A DNA stretch of 47,766 nt from Trichodesmium sp. MAG_R03. GTDB lineage: Bacteria > Cyanobacteriota > Cyanobacteriia > Cyanobacteriales > Microcoleaceae. The position numbers and the translations under genes were made by a program. How positions within the stretch are numbered: position 1 is the first letter of the stretch; each line of letters begins with the position of its first letter. The DNA lies in the NCBI GenBank assembly GCA_023356535.1, contig JAKQYF010000010.1:1-47766 (forward strand), given 5' to 3'. Under the pieces are notes generated by a model. That model did not search any database and was not told the DNA's origin. It worked only from the letters and a program-made list of their open reading frames with translations. This document shows positions 9,156-19,330 of the stretch, in pieces.

Positions 9156-9511
9156 AATTAGGGCTTGCTGAAAAAAACTTTTTCAGGAGTAGGAGACCCA
9201 CCCTTAAGATCTCCCAGGAGTAGAAGTAGGGACGTTTTGCTAACGCAAAGCTCCGCTAACGCTACGGGACATATTTGCGCAGCATTCCGTCAGGAAAACG
9301 CATTTTTGTTATGCAACGTCCCTACAGAGGAGCGGGGAATTGATAGAGGAGGTAGTCGGATATATTTGTCCCTTGATTTTTCTGCCTAGGGAGCGCCCAA
9401 AATACTAACTTTTTGAGCTCTTAGGACCGAAAACTAGACACTTTTTTCAAGTCTAAAATGCTATAACCTTTATGTATCAATACTTTTGGATTTAATCAGT
9501 AAGCCCTAATT
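9156..9511 (+). repeat. Family A element, intact reference copy (A3)
   Basis: This is an approximately 356-bp MITE-like element with terminal inverted repeats TTAGGGCTTGCTGA (9158-9171) and TCAGTAAGCCCTAA (9496-9509). It contains the 100-bp K module (9226-9325) bounded by the inverted repeat GTAGGGACGTT/AACGTCCCTAC. It has no transposase gene. Related copies or fragments are at 20, 6590, 14589, 25184, 35305 and 43562. The element lies directly upstream of pdhB; the remaining 9512-9686 is the pdhB leader. Confidence 0.85.
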
Positions 9512-9686
9512 AGCTATTAGCTAAAATTCTGAGTAATTTTTGTTCCTACTGTGGGACAGCATGGGGGATTAAAAACTAAGCTTAGAATATGTCCTACACA
9601 ATTAGGTGGACTCACCCTAGAAGAATATATCTGACTCTTAGGTTAGGGTGGAAACTGTTACCGAACTCACATAACCAACCTGTTAA

Positions 9687-10670
9687 ATGGCACAAACTTT
9701 ATTATTTAATGCTCTCCGTGCAGCTATTGACGAAGAGATGGCTCTCGACCCCACTGTATATGTTCTTGGTGAAGACGTAGGCCACTATGGAGGCTCCTAC
9801 AAGGTGACCAAAGACCTTTATCAAAAATATGGGGAACTGCGTATTCTTGATACTCCCATTGCAGAAAATAGTTTTACAGGAATGGCTATAGGTTCAGCCC
9901 TGACTGGACTACGGCCTATCATTGAAGGCATGAATATGGGCTTTTTATTATTGGCCTTTAACCAAATTGCCAATAATGCTGGAATGTTACGCTATACCTC
10001 TGGTGGGAATTTCAAAATTCCATTAGTGATTCGTGGTCCTGGTGGTGTTGGTCGCCAGTTGGGTGCAGAGCATTCCCAAAGATTAGAAGCCTACTTTCAA
10101 GCCGTTCCTGGCCTGAAAATAGTAGCTTGTTCAACTCCATACAATGCCAAAGGTTTACTTAAAATGGCTATCCGTGATGAAAACCCCGTCTTATTTTTTG
10201 AGCATGTCCTTCTTTATAATCTTAAGGAAGACTTACCAGAAGAAGAGTATTTGTTACCTCTAGATAAAGCAGAAGTGGTGCAAACTGGAAAGGATGTTAC
10301 TATCTTGACCTACTCTCGAATGCGTCATCACGTGACCCAAGCATTAAAAACTTTGAAACAACAGGGTTATGACCCAGAGGTAATAGACTTAATATCTCTC
10401 AAACCTTTGGATTTTGAAACCATTGGTACTTCTATTAGGAAAACTCACCGGGTGATTATTGTTGAAGAATGCATGAAAACAGGTGGCATTGCTGCTGAGT
10501 TAATTGCCTCAATTAATGAAAGATTATTTGATGAACTAGATGCACCTATTCTGCGATTGTCTTCTCAGGATATTCCTACACCTTATAATGGTACACTTGA
10601 AAGATTAACAATTGTACAACCAGAGCAAATTGTTGAAGCAGTACAAAAAATGGTGGCCATGAAAGTTTAA
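9687..10670 (+). CDS. pdhB: Pyruvate dehydrogenase E1 component, beta subunit
   Basis: PdhB forms the E1 heterotetramer with PdhA and carries out the thiamine-diphosphate-dependent decarboxylation of pyruvate, feeding acetyl-CoA synthesis. The 327-residue length, the opening [18 protein letters not shown], the [18 protein letters not shown] segment with the conserved Glu, the [16 protein letters not shown] loop and the C-terminal transketolase domain (about 200-325, [17 protein letters not shown]) are all typical. The start is ATG at 9687; an overlapping frame that begins earlier is a shadow. pdhA is in the same window but about 13 kb away, so the two subunits are not co-transcribed. A family A element lies upstream. 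Confidence 0.96.
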   Translation: MAQTLLFNALRAAIDEEMALDPTVYVLGEDVGHYGGSYKVTKDLYQKYGELRILDTPIAENSFTGMAIGSALTGLRPIIEGMNMGFLLLAFNQIANNAGMLRYTSGGNFKIPLVIRGPGGVGRQLGAEHSQRLEAYFQAVPGLKIVACSTPYNAKGLLKMAIRDENPVLFFEHVLLYNLKEDLPEEEYLLPLDKAEVVQTGKDVTILTYSRMRHHVTQALKTLKQQGYDPEVIDLISLKPLDFETIGTSIRKTHRVIIVEECMKTGGIAAELIASINERLFDELDAPILRLSSQDIPTPYNGTLERLTIVQPEQIVEAVQKMVAMKV

Positions 10671-11177
10671 CTTAAACAAAGAAAAAAGAGGGAAAAAGGA
10701 AAAAACTAATTAACTTTTTTGACCGGAAAAGAAAAATGGGATTCATATCATCTCCCTTAGTGTCATTTGTGTATAAAATCAAGCCACAATTGAAAGAAAC
10801 TCTTATGCCTTCCTTCCAGCAAAGTATCGAAAAATTTGTTTCTTTTGATTAGACAAAGGCAGAAAAATCAAGGCACAATTCTTTCTCCTACCTTAACAAT
10901 ATCAGGACTTACGCAATAGTATTAATTGTAGTGACAAGTCCCAAATTATGCTAGAATTGTAGGCTATATATAGCGGTACTGCTTAAGTGCTGTCTATAAT
11001 TCTACTCCCTAGCCAAAAAATCCGGTCAATAACCTTCCTGTGGATACTATGTTTTATAAAAATCTTTATAAGACTTTACAAAATAGGCAAGTTATATATA
11101 AGCTACGTTGCGCTTTGGTTTGTATAATTCCTGTCTTCTATATAATCCTCTAAATACTGCTTTCAGCGATTTAAATC
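10671..11177. other. Spacer between pdhB and secD
   Basis: These 507 bases have no supported gene. At 10903 the sequence CAGGACTTACGCA matches the end of family H, whose better copies are at 18762 and 37963. The body of that element is degenerate and its right end is not clear. The secD leader is AT-rich with no strong Shine-Dalgarno sequence. Confidence 0.4.
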
Positions 11178-12566
11178 ATGCGTAGACAAAATTCTTATAT
11201 AGCCTTAATCTTAGTTCTAGTTATCGCATCAATTACAGTATTGACTCAAGTTCCAATTCGTTTAGGATTAGACCTTAGAGGGGGGTCACAACTTACTATT
11301 CAACTACAAACCTCTGAGGAAATTCCTACCATTGACGAACGTGTAATGGAAGGAGTCCTAAGAATAGTGGAAAATAGGGTCAATGCTTTAGGTGTATCAG
11401 AATCAGTAGTCCAATCTTTAGGACAAGACCAAATTTTAGTTCAACTACCAGGAGTAAATGACCCTGAACAAGCAGAACGGGTTTTAGGAGGGACAGCTCA
11501 ACTTGACTTTCGAGAACAGTTACGAAGCACCGAGCAGCAATTAGGAATTGAATATCAAGTACAGAGACAACTATTAGTAGAGCAAGAATTACTCAAAAAT
11601 AGTGAAGACCAAGAAGCGATAGAAAAAAATTTAAAATCTATCGAAAAAACAAATCAAGCGATCGCCGAACTATTTAAAGCACCCACTATTAAAGGCCAAG
11701 ACCTCAGAGACGCTCTAGCCGAACCAGTCGCTGGATCTAAATCTGATAACTGGAATGTGGCTTTACGCTTCACTTCTGAAGGAGGAGAAAAGTTTGCTGA
11801 ACTGACCAAAAATTTAGCGGGCACTGGACGTAGTATAGGTATTTTCCTAGATGATAAATTATTAAGCGCTCCTACAGTTAGTGTTGAATTTGCAGAGACA
11901 GGTATTACTGGTGGTAATGCAGTCATTCAAGGTAGATTTACTGCTCAACAAGCTAATGATCTAGCTGTACAACTGCGGGGTGGCGCTCTACCTGTGTCTG
12001 TGGAAATAGTTGAAAATCGAACGGTAGGGGCAACTTTGGGCAGAGATAGTATTCAGCGCAGTGTCTATGCTGGAATAGGTGGTTTAATTCTCGTATTAAT
12101 ATTTATGGTCCTTTACTATAGACTACCAGGTATCATTGCTGACATGGCCCTAGTTATTTATGCCCTGTTTACTATTGCTAGTTTTTCCATCTTGGGCGTT
12201 ACTTTAACATTGCCAGGAATTGCGGGTTTTATCTTAAGTATTGGTATGGCAGTAGACGCTAATGTTTTGATTTTTGAACGCACAAGGGAAGAGTTACGAG
12301 CTGGCAAAACTTTATATCGTTCTGTAGAATCTGGCTTTTATCGGGCTTTTTCTAGTATTTTAGATGGTAATGTTACAACTTTGATTGCTTGTATAGCACT
12401 ATTCTGGTTAGGAACTGGTTTAGTAAAAGGTTTCGCTCTAACCTTGGGAATTGGTGTAGCAATTAGTATGTTTACCGCCCTTACTTGTAGTCGAACTTTA
12501 ATGTTTTGGACAATTGGATTTTCCCAATTTCGCAAACCAGAATTATTCTGTCCAGAGTTAAAATAA
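11178..12566 (+). CDS. secD: Protein translocase subunit SecD
   Basis: SecD works with SecF at the SecYEG channel, using the proton gradient to pull proteins out of the membrane. The 462 residues show an N-terminal membrane segment (about 8-27), the conserved RLGLDLRGGSQL motif, a periplasmic/lumenal P1 domain (about 35-275), and five C-terminal membrane segments (about 295-450) with the IGMAVDANVLIFERTREE motif of the RND-type transporter fold. Length is normal for cyanobacteria. secF, normally directly downstream, is here 2.4 kb away because of transposon remnants. Confidence 0.96.
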   Translation: MRRQNSYIALILVLVIASITVLTQVPIRLGLDLRGGSQLTIQLQTSEEIPTIDERVMEGVLRIVENRVNALGVSESVVQSLGQDQILVQLPGVNDPEQAERVLGGTAQLDFREQLRSTEQQLGIEYQVQRQLLVEQELLKNSEDQEAIEKNLKSIEKTNQAIAELFKAPTIKGQDLRDALAEPVAGSKSDNWNVALRFTSEGGEKFAELTKNLAGTGRSIGIFLDDKLLSAPTVSVEFAETGITGGNAVIQGRFTAQQANDLAVQLRGGALPVSVEIVENRTVGATLGRDSIQRSVYAGIGGLILVLIFMVLYYRLPGIIADMALVIYALFTIASFSILGVTLTLPGIAGFILSIGMAVDANVLIFERTREELRAGKTLYRSVESGFYRAFSSILDGNVTTLIACIALFWLGTGLVKGFALTLGIGVAISMFTALTCSRTLMFWTIGFSQFRKPELFCPELK

Positions 12567-12607
12567 CTTCACAGCTCAAAAGCTAATACTCTAGATTTCA
12601 TTGGTTA

Positions 12608-12754
12608 ATTGACATCCTCCCCGGGCTCAAAGCACTGGGTTTCGTACCCCCTACCCTAGCCCCTCGGCGGCTTGAAATCTCACAGGCTGCTGCATACATT
12701 GAGTCCCAGGGATGTCAAGTGAAAGCAATTATTGAAGAAAATAAAGGGGATTTT
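12608..12754 (-). mobile_element. IS200/IS605-type right-end fragment
   Basis: The segment starts TGACATCCTCCCCGG, the characteristic right-end sequence (reverse orientation) shared with D1, D2 and the tnpB element ending at 14152. It also carries the nearby AATCTCACAGGCTGC segment. Only the end is present, with no tnpB attached in this orientation. It abuts the left end of the next element. Confidence 0.6.
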
Positions 12755-14152
12755 TTACCGAAAAATTGGGCTTAAAGCCTCGCCCATAAGCGGGCGACTT
12801 TTTAGTTGATTTTTCCCACAGGTTATGTTATTATATCTTTTAGTTTAAAAGTCATTCTATGAAGGCAAGATTTAAGTACTGTTAATATCCAACATTGGGA
12901 AAAAAACAACGATTAGCAAGACTCCGAAGGTTGTGTCCGTGTAGTCTGGAATGATAGTCTAGCTTGCTGTCAGGAAAAGTATAAACTAGGAAAGAAAAAA
13001 CCGACTAATTCTGAACTACAAAAACAGTTTATTACTCGGGCTTTAAAGACTGAGGATAGAGTTTGCCTTTCAGTTTTTTCTGCATTTGCCACTACAGCAA
13101 TCTTTAAACAATATTTTACTAAGCTTATCAAAACTTTTTTAAATCAACTCAAGGTAAAAGAAAAGGTAAACCTATAAGACCTCTTAAATTTAAAAGGAGA
13201 ATGTCATTGCCAACAGCTAGATTTAGAAAGGGTTGATTTAAAGTTGGTCAGCATAAAGTTTACGTAAGCGAAAATAGGAAAGCTGAAACTTGTGTGGTCA
13301 AGGGAACTACCTGCTATTCCACCATCAGTAAGAGTAATCAAAGATTCAGCTAATCGATATTTCCTAAGTTTTGTAGTAGAAGTTTTGCCCGAAGCATTGC
13401 CTAAAACTGATAATTTAGTAGGTATAGATTTAGGAATTAAAACTGCGGAAAAAAAAATTGATGCACCAAAGCCACTAAGGAAACGAATACTCGAAGTACT
13501 GAAAACGAAGTAAGTCATTATCTAAAAAAAACTAAAGGTTCTAAACGATATGAAAAAGCTAAACTAAAAATAGCTAAATTTCATCCCAAACTAAAAGACA
13601 CAAGGATAGATTTTCTACACAAATTATCTACTGAAAAGACACAAGGATAGATTTTCTACACAAATTATCTACTGAAATGTCTGTGAAAACCAAACAATTG
13701 TTTTAGAGGTTTGAGTTGTTTCTGGGATGGTTAAGAATCGGAAATTATCGAGAGCTATTTCTCAAACACGGATGGAGAAAATTTAGAACATTTTTAGAAT
13801 GGATTTGCGCAAAAATATGGTCGTGATTTCAGAGTGATAAGCCGTTGGGAACCCACGTCTCAAATTTGCTCTTGTTGTGGATTTCTTGGTGGAAAATTAG
13901 ATTTATCAATTCGTGAGTGGGAATGTTTTAATTGTGGTGCTAAACATGGTCGCGTAGGGTCAGGTCGTTCTATCGAGACGAAAATGCAGCAAGAAATATA
14001 TTAGTCGCGGGTGGGCATACCAAGACTTTAAACGGACAGGTCGCTAAGCTGCCAGACTACTGCCAAAGTAGCAGCAGCCTGTGAGATGTCAACCCGCATT
14101 GGAGCTACGGCTCGGTTGTTACCCGGTGCCTTTAGGCCGGGGAGGATGTCAA
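12755..14152 (+). mobile_element. IS200/IS605-family element (tnpB-only type), decayed
   Basis: The left end holds a hairpin (GCCTCGCCCATAAGCGGGCGAC, arms CGCCCA/GCGGGCG) followed by a tnpB pseudogene. The right end (about 14085-14152) contains the conserved sequence ending GGCCGGGGAGGATGTCA. In active relatives the right-end region is transcribed as the guide (omega) RNA for TnpB. No tnpA is present. It lies between secD and secF. Confidence 0.75.
12859..14084 (+). pseudogene. tnpB: tnpB pseudogene (RNA-guided nuclease of IS605/IS1341 type)
   Basis: The reading frame starts with ATG at 12859 (MKARFKY) and shows VVWNDSLACCQEKYK in the usual N-terminal place. It is then broken by several frameshifts and stops. 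Recognisable later pieces are VGIDLGIK with the first RuvC Asp (about 13421), the zinc-ribbon stretch PTSQICSCCGF...WECFNCGA (about 13851-13945), the RDENAARNILVAGG motif with the last RuvC Asp (about 13970) and a stop at 14084. A 41-bp tandem duplication near 13613-13677 adds further damage. It cannot make an active protein. Confidence 0.85.
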
Positions 14153-14244
14153 TGATTGGTAATAATCCTGTATATACTCCAGATTTTTTGACAAAATAAT
14201 CTACTCAGAAGAAAGGAAAACTTGAAACTTAGAACTAAAGCATA

Positions 14245-14355
14245 ATATAACCTACATTCCGCACGTCACAATATAATATATCAAACTAGCGATTGAAAGC
14301 AATGCCTGATCATAACTATGAAGCTTGTAAGTATAAATACATATTGCACAAATAA
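14245..14355 (+). repeat. Family E repeat (E1)
   Basis: The segment starts CTACATTCCGCACGTCA and continues ACTAGCGATTGAAAGC and AACTATGAAGCTTGTAAG, matching E2 (28352-28905) and E3 (30091-30254). It is non-coding. It lies between two inverted tnpB remnants. Confidence 0.65.
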
Positions 14356-14578
14356 CAGCAAGCTAGACTATCATTCCAGACAACAGGGACACAACCTTCC
14401 TTCAGAGCCTTGCTAATCGGTGTTTTTGTCCCAATGTTTGGATATATACGGTACTGAAATCTTGCTTTTATAGAATGAGTTTTGAACTAAAAAGCATGAT
14501 AACATACCCTGTGGAAAAAAATAAACTCAAAAGTCGCCCGTTTATGGGCGGGGTTTTAAACCCAATTTTTCGGTAAAA
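14355..14578 (-). pseudogene. tnpB 5' remnant with IS605 left end, inverted
   Basis: On the minus strand the left-end hairpin (GTCGCCCGTTTATGGGCGGGG on the plus strand, 14532-14552) is followed by a reading frame like the start of TnpB (KARFQYR, VVWNDSLACC) with its start codon mutated to ATA. The rest of the gene is missing. It is inverted relative to the tnpB pseudogene at 12859, so two insertions or a duplication-inversion occurred between secD and secF. Confidence 0.7.
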
Positions 14579-14588
14579 GTCAGGGAAT

Positions 14589-14873
14589 AATTAGGGCTTG
14601 CGGAAAAAGTCTTTTTTAGGAGTAGGAGGCCTACCCCTAATTTCTTCCAGGAGGATAAGTAGGGAGGTTCCATGGAACCTCCCTACAGAGGAACTGAGAC
14701 TTGGTAGAAGAGGTAGTTGGATATATTTGTCCCTTTATTTTTCTGCCTAGGGAGCGCCCGAAATCCTAAATTTTTCAGCCTTTTACCAGCAAAAAGCTAG
14801 TACTTTGGGCTACCCAAATTAGGCTAAAGCTTTTATATGTCAATGCTTTTATGATTAATCAGCAAACCATAAC
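14589..14873 (+). repeat. Family A element (A4) with collapsed K module
   Basis: The left terminus is TTAGGGCTTGCGGA. The body matches A3 and the right end is a mutated AGCAAACCATAA. In place of the 100-bp K module it carries a perfect 28-bp palindrome at 14659-14686, half-site GTAGGGAGGTTCCA. It sits about 75 bases upstream of secF. Confidence 0.8.
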
Positions 14874-14949
14874 TAATGGTTGAAGCCACCATGTCGCTTT
14901 TCTTGCCCCGGCTGAAACATGGGAATATTGAAGCTATAAGGAGACAAAA

Positions 14950-15936
14950 ATGAAAATCAGTGTTATTAAACAGCGATCGCTTTGGTGGACAATTTCAGGG
15001 TCAATCATAATTAGTGGTTTAATTGCTATGACCATTTCTTGGAGTCGACCAGATATTGGTGCACCCTTACGTCCAAGTTTAGACTTTGTTGGTGGTACTC
15101 GGTTAAAACTAGAATTAGATTGCACTATACCCAACAACTGTAATGGAGTTATCAAAGTTGCTGCTGTGAGAGAAATAACGAGCAACGAAGGTTTCGGTAA
15201 TAGCAAAATTCAAGTTGTAGGCAAAAAGAAACAAGCTATTGATATACGCACAAAAACTTTAGATGTTTATACTCGAACTCAATTAATAAAAGCTTTAAGT
15301 ACAGAATTTGGTACATTTGACCCAAACTCTACTCAAATTGATACAGTTGGCCCTACTTTAGGACGACAAATTTTTACCTCTGGACTATCAGCTCTACTGG
15401 TTGCTTTTTTTGGTATCACAGTATATCTGACTTTTAGGTTTCAATTTGACTATGCTGTATTTGCTTTTGTTGCCTTGTTTCATGACATATTAGTTACGGC
15501 TGGCATTTTTTCAATTCTTGGTTTAGTCGCCGGTGTGGAAGTAGATAGTTTATTTTTAGTTGCTCTATTAACTATTATTGGATTTTCTGTTAATGATACA
15601 GTAGTAATTTACGACCGAGTTCGGGAAGTAATTAAGCGCTATCCAGGAGAATCAATTGATCAGATAGTTGATGATGCTGTTAATCAAACTTTAACAAGGT
15701 CAATTAATACAACTGTGACTACTTTATTACCATTGATTGGTATTCTTATATTTGGTGGAGAAACTTTAAAATATTTAGCTTTGGCTTTAATTATTGGTTT
15801 TGTTGCAGGTTCTTACTCTAGTATATTTATTGCTAGTACACTTTTAGCTTGGTGGCGTGAACGTATTGGTGAATTTATCCCCAACCCTAGTCAAGAAAAT
15901 TCATCGTTAGTAGAAGGTCAGGAGAATACTGTTTAG
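14950..15936 (+). CDS. secF: Protein translocase subunit SecF
   Basis: SecF is the partner of SecD in the SecDF-YajC accessory complex. The 328 residues have an N-terminal membrane segment (about 13-30), the [11 protein letters not shown] motif (SecF equivalent of the DxRGG motif), a small periplasmic domain, then five membrane segments (about 135-315). The [16 protein letters not shown] motif is in the fourth and is the SecF hallmark. AAGGAG about eight bases before the ATG supports the start. It is separated from secD by IS and repeat insertions, so it likely needs its own promoter. Confidence 0.96.
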   Translation: MKISVIKQRSLWWTISGSIIISGLIAMTISWSRPDIGAPLRPSLDFVGGTRLKLELDCTIPNNCNGVIKVAAVREITSNEGFGNSKIQVVGKKKQAIDIRTKTLDVYTRTQLIKALSTEFGTFDPNSTQIDTVGPTLGRQIFTSGLSALLVAFFGITVYLTFRFQFDYAVFAFVALFHDILVTAGIFSILGLVAGVEVDSLFLVALLTIIGFSVNDTVVIYDRVREVIKRYPGESIDQIVDDAVNQTLTRSINTTVTTLLPLIGILIFGGETLKYLALALIIGFVAGSYSSIFIASTLLAWWRERIGEFIPNPSQENSSLVEGQENTV

Positions 15937-16157
15937 ATATAATTCACAACTATAGCAAAAAACTCAAGCTTTTATAGTAGTTTTTATTACAATAAACTTG
16001 ACACAAATGTTGATATCAATTAAACCAATATTAAATATGCTTACTTTGGAGTGTTATGAAAAACCCTGTTTATGGTTGTGGTGGGACATTGAATACTTTC
16101 CCCAGAGTAAAATAATATACTTTTTTATACCAAAACTACAGGATATGATATAGAAAT

Positions 16158-16288
16158 CTGCCCATAGGTTGTGATCATTCAAAAATTAGAAATAAACTCG
16201 CAAACTCTTACCCATTGAAAATTCTCCCCAAACACCCATACCAAAAAGCGGTAAGATTTTGGACACAAATAAAATAGGATTGCTATAT
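16158..16288 (-). repeat. Family G repeat (G1)
   Basis: In reverse orientation it matches G3 (33757-33889): AATAAAATAGGATTGCTATA at one end and CCCATAGGTTGTGA at the other, with CCATACCAAAAAGCGGTAAG inside. It is non-coding. The flanks 15937-16157 and 16289-16469 hold no supported gene; 16312-16330 (TGACACTCCCCGCCCTAAAG) resembles a worn IS605 right end. Confidence 0.65.
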
Positions 16289-16469
16289 AACTTCTATTAT
16301 TAGATTTGACACTCCCCGCCCTAAAGGCCGAGAATTCTTGCTTCACCCAGCTAACTTACTTGGCAAATTCTCCTAAGCTATCCAAAGGTTAATCTGTCCA
16401 CAGGGGTTTTGAGACTTTGAGCAAAAATTTTCTTATGCCTTTTTTCTTAGCTCTTTTAACATTTTGAAA

Positions 16470-16850
16470 ATGTCTAAAGATGAACCAATTTTGCAAGCTC
16501 AAGTACAGAGACTTTACAGACTAAACATCTATTGTACATGGTTAATAGCTGTGTTTCTCTGGATAAGTATTGGTTCTCTAAGTATATGGAGTTTACGCAA
16601 AGAAATTTCTTTGTTGGTAGATCATTTTACTTGGGTTTCTGTATATTATGCTCTGGCTTATAATAAACTTCCTGCCTTTGGTTTAGGTCTGTGTCTTGGT
16701 ATTACGACTGCTATTTTAGTTTTGCAAAGTAGACACGTTCTTTGGGGTATATCTCCAGAAGAACAAAAGAAACTAGAACAAAAAGTACGTCAGATTAACC
16801 ATCAAGGGCCTACTCATTTTTTATGGAAGTGGATAATTCAAAAGAATTGA
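16470..16850 (+). CDS. Conserved small membrane protein, function unknown
   Basis: This is a 126-residue protein from the ATG at 16470; a TTG two codons upstream would also be in frame but is less likely. It has two probable membrane segments, about residues 22-42 (TWLIAVFLWISIGSLSIWSL) and about 70-88 (PAFGLGLCLGITTAILVL). A charged C-terminal tail follows (PEEQKKLEQKVRQI). I do not recognise a named family. It follows secF in the same orientation after about 530 bases, so co-transcription is doubtful. Confidence 0.75.
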   Translation: MSKDEPILQAQVQRLYRLNIYCTWLIAVFLWISIGSLSIWSLRKEISLLVDHFTWVSVYYALAYNKLPAFGLGLCLGITTAILVLQSRHVLWGISPEEQKKLEQKVRQINHQGPTHFLWKWIIQKN

Positions 16851-17140
16851 ATTTAAAGAAATATACTATAGAGCCAATTTAGAATCTTTGTCAAAATTAA
16901 TAAGACCTAGTGTTTGTATTGATTAATATACTTACATAGCTAATAAAAAAGCTTGAATACTAGGAAATTTAACAATCATTTGTCCAAGAAATAAAATGAT
17001 TAAAATAGCTCCAACTCTTATTCCTTCAGCATAAGTACCTTCTCCCTACTACCTTAAAGCTGTCTATTTCTTTCACTCTTCAGATAGGATTGCTATATAA
17101 TATTGAGTTATTATTTGTTAACAAAAACCAACCTAATATT
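16851..17140. other. Spacer with possible membrane-protein remnant on the minus strand
   Basis: The minus strand at 16932-17045 reads 37 open codons (GEGTYAEGIRVG, then a hydrophobic stretch ending FLLAM and a stop) preceded by two TAG codons. This looks like the C-terminal scrap of a membrane protein but has no start. A GGATTGCTATATAA sequence at 17087-17100 matches the end of family G. Nothing else is supported. Confidence 0.3.
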
Positions 17141-17914
17141 ATGCAAATTTTTAGAAAAAAAAATCTACAAATATTGCCAAATAAAAAGTTATTTTACCAA
17201 GATTTAAAACTATATAATTTGCCACTTATTTATATCATTAAACTAGTTATTTTAACAACAAAATACAACCATCATAGTGGTAGAATTAAAAATTTTTTTG
17301 TTTTGTTTATCTTTATATTTTTAATATATATAACTGTGTTAGCTCCCTTAATCAAAACAGGAGTTACAATAATAGGGGGAGCAGTTAAAAAAATATTTAT
17401 TGTTCAAGAGTGGGTACAAGATAATTTTCCTAAAATTTCTTCTTTACAGAATCCAGACTATGACAAATCAGATAAATTTCTCCCTTATGTAATTTATACT
17501 CCTTATTTTATTGATAATACTCCTCCGGGAGCTTATGATTTTACCCTAGAGCTAAATGGTCAATTGGAAGTTCCTATTCCATCACCTTGCAAAGGAACTA
17601 TTCGCCGAACTAGATTTCAAGGCCGAAATGGCAATTTTAGAGTAGCCCAAGGTGCTGGTCAGATAGTTGAACTTATATGTGATGGGACTAATTATTATTG
17701 GTTAATGGGTCATTTGTTACAAGGTTCCTCACCAAGAAGAGGAACAAGAATTAATAAAGGACAACCAATTGGTATTCAAGGTCTTACAGGGAGAACTTCT
17801 GGTTATCATGTCCATGCTCAGATTCATTATCATAGTGGACAGAGAATTACTAACAGAAAAATAACCCGTCCTATTGTTGAGAATTACATCAAATTTTTGA
17901 GAAAAGGTTCTTAA
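17141..17914 (+). CDS. Membrane-anchored M23-like (LytM fold) protein
   Basis: This is a 257-residue protein. The ATG at 17141 is preferred over an upstream TTG lying within repeat sequence. A basic N-terminus is followed by a membrane segment (about 52-72), then an extracytoplasmic domain with a peptidase M23 layout: VPIPSPCKGTI, YYWLMGHLLQG, KGQPIGIQGLTG and GYHVHAQIHYH (221-231). The HxH zinc motif is present (HVHAQ). The first motif, normally HxxxD, reads GAYDF (130-134), so one expected zinc-binding His is missing. It may be an inactive regulator, like several EnvC/NlpD-type LytM factors, or a divergent enzyme. The role is inferred to be at the cell wall. Confidence 0.75.
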   Translation: MQIFRKKNLQILPNKKLFYQDLKLYNLPLIYIIKLVILTTKYNHHSGRIKNFFVLFIFIFLIYITVLAPLIKTGVTIIGGAVKKIFIVQEWVQDNFPKISSLQNPDYDKSDKFLPYVIYTPYFIDNTPPGAYDFTLELNGQLEVPIPSPCKGTIRRTRFQGRNGNFRVAQGAGQIVELICDGTNYYWLMGHLLQGSSPRRGTRINKGQPIGIQGLTGRTSGYHVHAQIHYHSGQRITNRKITRPIVENYIKFLRKGS

Positions 17915-17923
17915 TTTTGAAGA

Positions 17924-18028
17924 TACATGGTTTTCCGTTGTTATAAGGTACACCCACGCGGGCAAAATGCCCGCACTATATGATTTTTACCATTTACCCT
18001 GTACATCATTTGCCCGAAATCTGCTGTA
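17924..18028 (+). repeat. Family F element (F2)
   Basis: This 105-bp element ends GCTGTA at the right and TACATGG at the left, with the internal palindrome GCGGGCAAAATGCCCGC. It lies ten bases after the stop codon of the M23-like gene and could form a hairpin in that transcript. Confidence 0.75.
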
Positions 18029-18761
18029 AATACTAAAATATGAGAAAACTTTCCTTGGAATTAATAAATCTTAATCAATAGACAATTGTAAATATAAAGA
18101 ATTTGTTTTTTGTGTTGATCACAATCACAGCTTAACGTCAAAAACTTAATTTCTTTTAACGTAATATTTCGTTCCAATTGCTCAAATTTGAGCTAACTTA
18201 CATATAAAGAGTATTAACTATAATAGGATAAGTAGATATATAATCTATCTACCGGCTAAGGTAGAAAAAATGAGTGTGAAGTCCACCTTCATGAGATTTG
18301 GACTTAAGATCTGATTTCTATGTAACAATTAGGATAGTTCAAAGCTGCACTATGAAGAGATCTCATCTCAAAGAAAATATATCACTCCCTTATCACTCCC
18401 TTTCTTAGGTAAAAGATTTATGGCTAGGGTATAATTTTCATGTTTTAAGTATTTCCCTAAATTAGTTAGTAGTAGATTTAGTAGCATCACTAGCCATAAG
18501 TACAAAGTAAACACTTCATATCCGAATAGTTGTCATTTAGTGGAGTTGGTTGTCAATTAATCAATTCTTCAATTAGCTATCTGGATATTTGATATTTTTC
18601 ACGCCGAAAATGCCTCCAAACCTAGTATTAGCAAGGAAAATGCTTGAAATAACTAAAAATAGCTAAAACTTATGTATGCATATTACGAAAATGAAAGTCC
18701 AGCTATGTCATTTTTTTTGTTACTAATGAAGTTTAGAACTAAAGACACACTTCATAAGGAC

Positions 18762-18861
18762 AGGACTTAAGCAAACCAACAAATAAAGCGGTTTGATTGT
18801 CCAGATTATTGTTGTGAAAACGACCAAATTTCGTAGATAAACCCGGTTTCTACGTAAGTCC
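18762..18861 (+). repeat. Family H element (H2)
   Basis: This 100-bp element has ends AGGACTT and GTAAGTCC in inverted orientation, like the 130-bp copy at 37963-38092. The interior differs and has no ORF. Isolated H-like ends also occur at 10903 and 26130. Confidence 0.55.
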
Positions 18862-19129
18862 CGAAGAAGTAAACATTAAAATGTCCACAACTAATTTGTG
18901 ATGTTTTATACTGTACTTTACTAAGATCAAAAACTGCTATAGCAATTCTATTTTATTGATGATTATGACGCTTGTTTGTCTGTTAAATCAGAAAATTTTC
19001 CTAAAAAGCTTGGGTTGAAAGCCCAGTATTTTTTAGATCAGGGATGAAAAACTACTTACCACTGAGGCAGAAACAAGCTATGGAAAAAAGAAACACGACG
19101 TAGACCCTGTCTGATTAGAGTAACTATAA

Positions 19130-19330
19130 ACAAGATTACTAGACAGTGCAAAGTTCTGGGAATAGCTATTACTAGCTAAGGCTTTCAGAAATCTCTAGGT
19201 TATAAACTCTTTATTGATAACTGTAAGTACTGTAAGTCTTTTCCAGTAATACTTTCAGCAAGATAAGCAAATCGTTTTTGAGAAGAACTTTGTGTTCTCT
19301 AGAAGATGAGTTGAGGTACTTAAAATGTAG
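19130..19330 (-). repeat. Family I segment, possible ORF remnant
   Basis: The segment is clearly related to 31455-31645 (shared CTAGACAGT, AATAGCTATT, CCAGTAATACTTTCAGCA, AGAAGAACTTTGT). On the minus strand it reads a piece like SSSQKRFAYLAESITG before stops appear, so it may be the decayed start of a transposase or other gene. The family is not identified. Confidence 0.35.

Noticed and set aside
9165..9389. Short plus-strand ORFs at 9165-9389, 35387-35632 and 43842-44030
   Set aside because: They lie wholly inside family A/K repeats, and their translations change between copies with frameshifts. No coding conservation.
16464..17092. TTG start codons for the small membrane protein and the M23-like protein
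   Set aside because: ATG codons at 16470 and 17141 lie just downstream. The second TTG lies in family G-like sequence.
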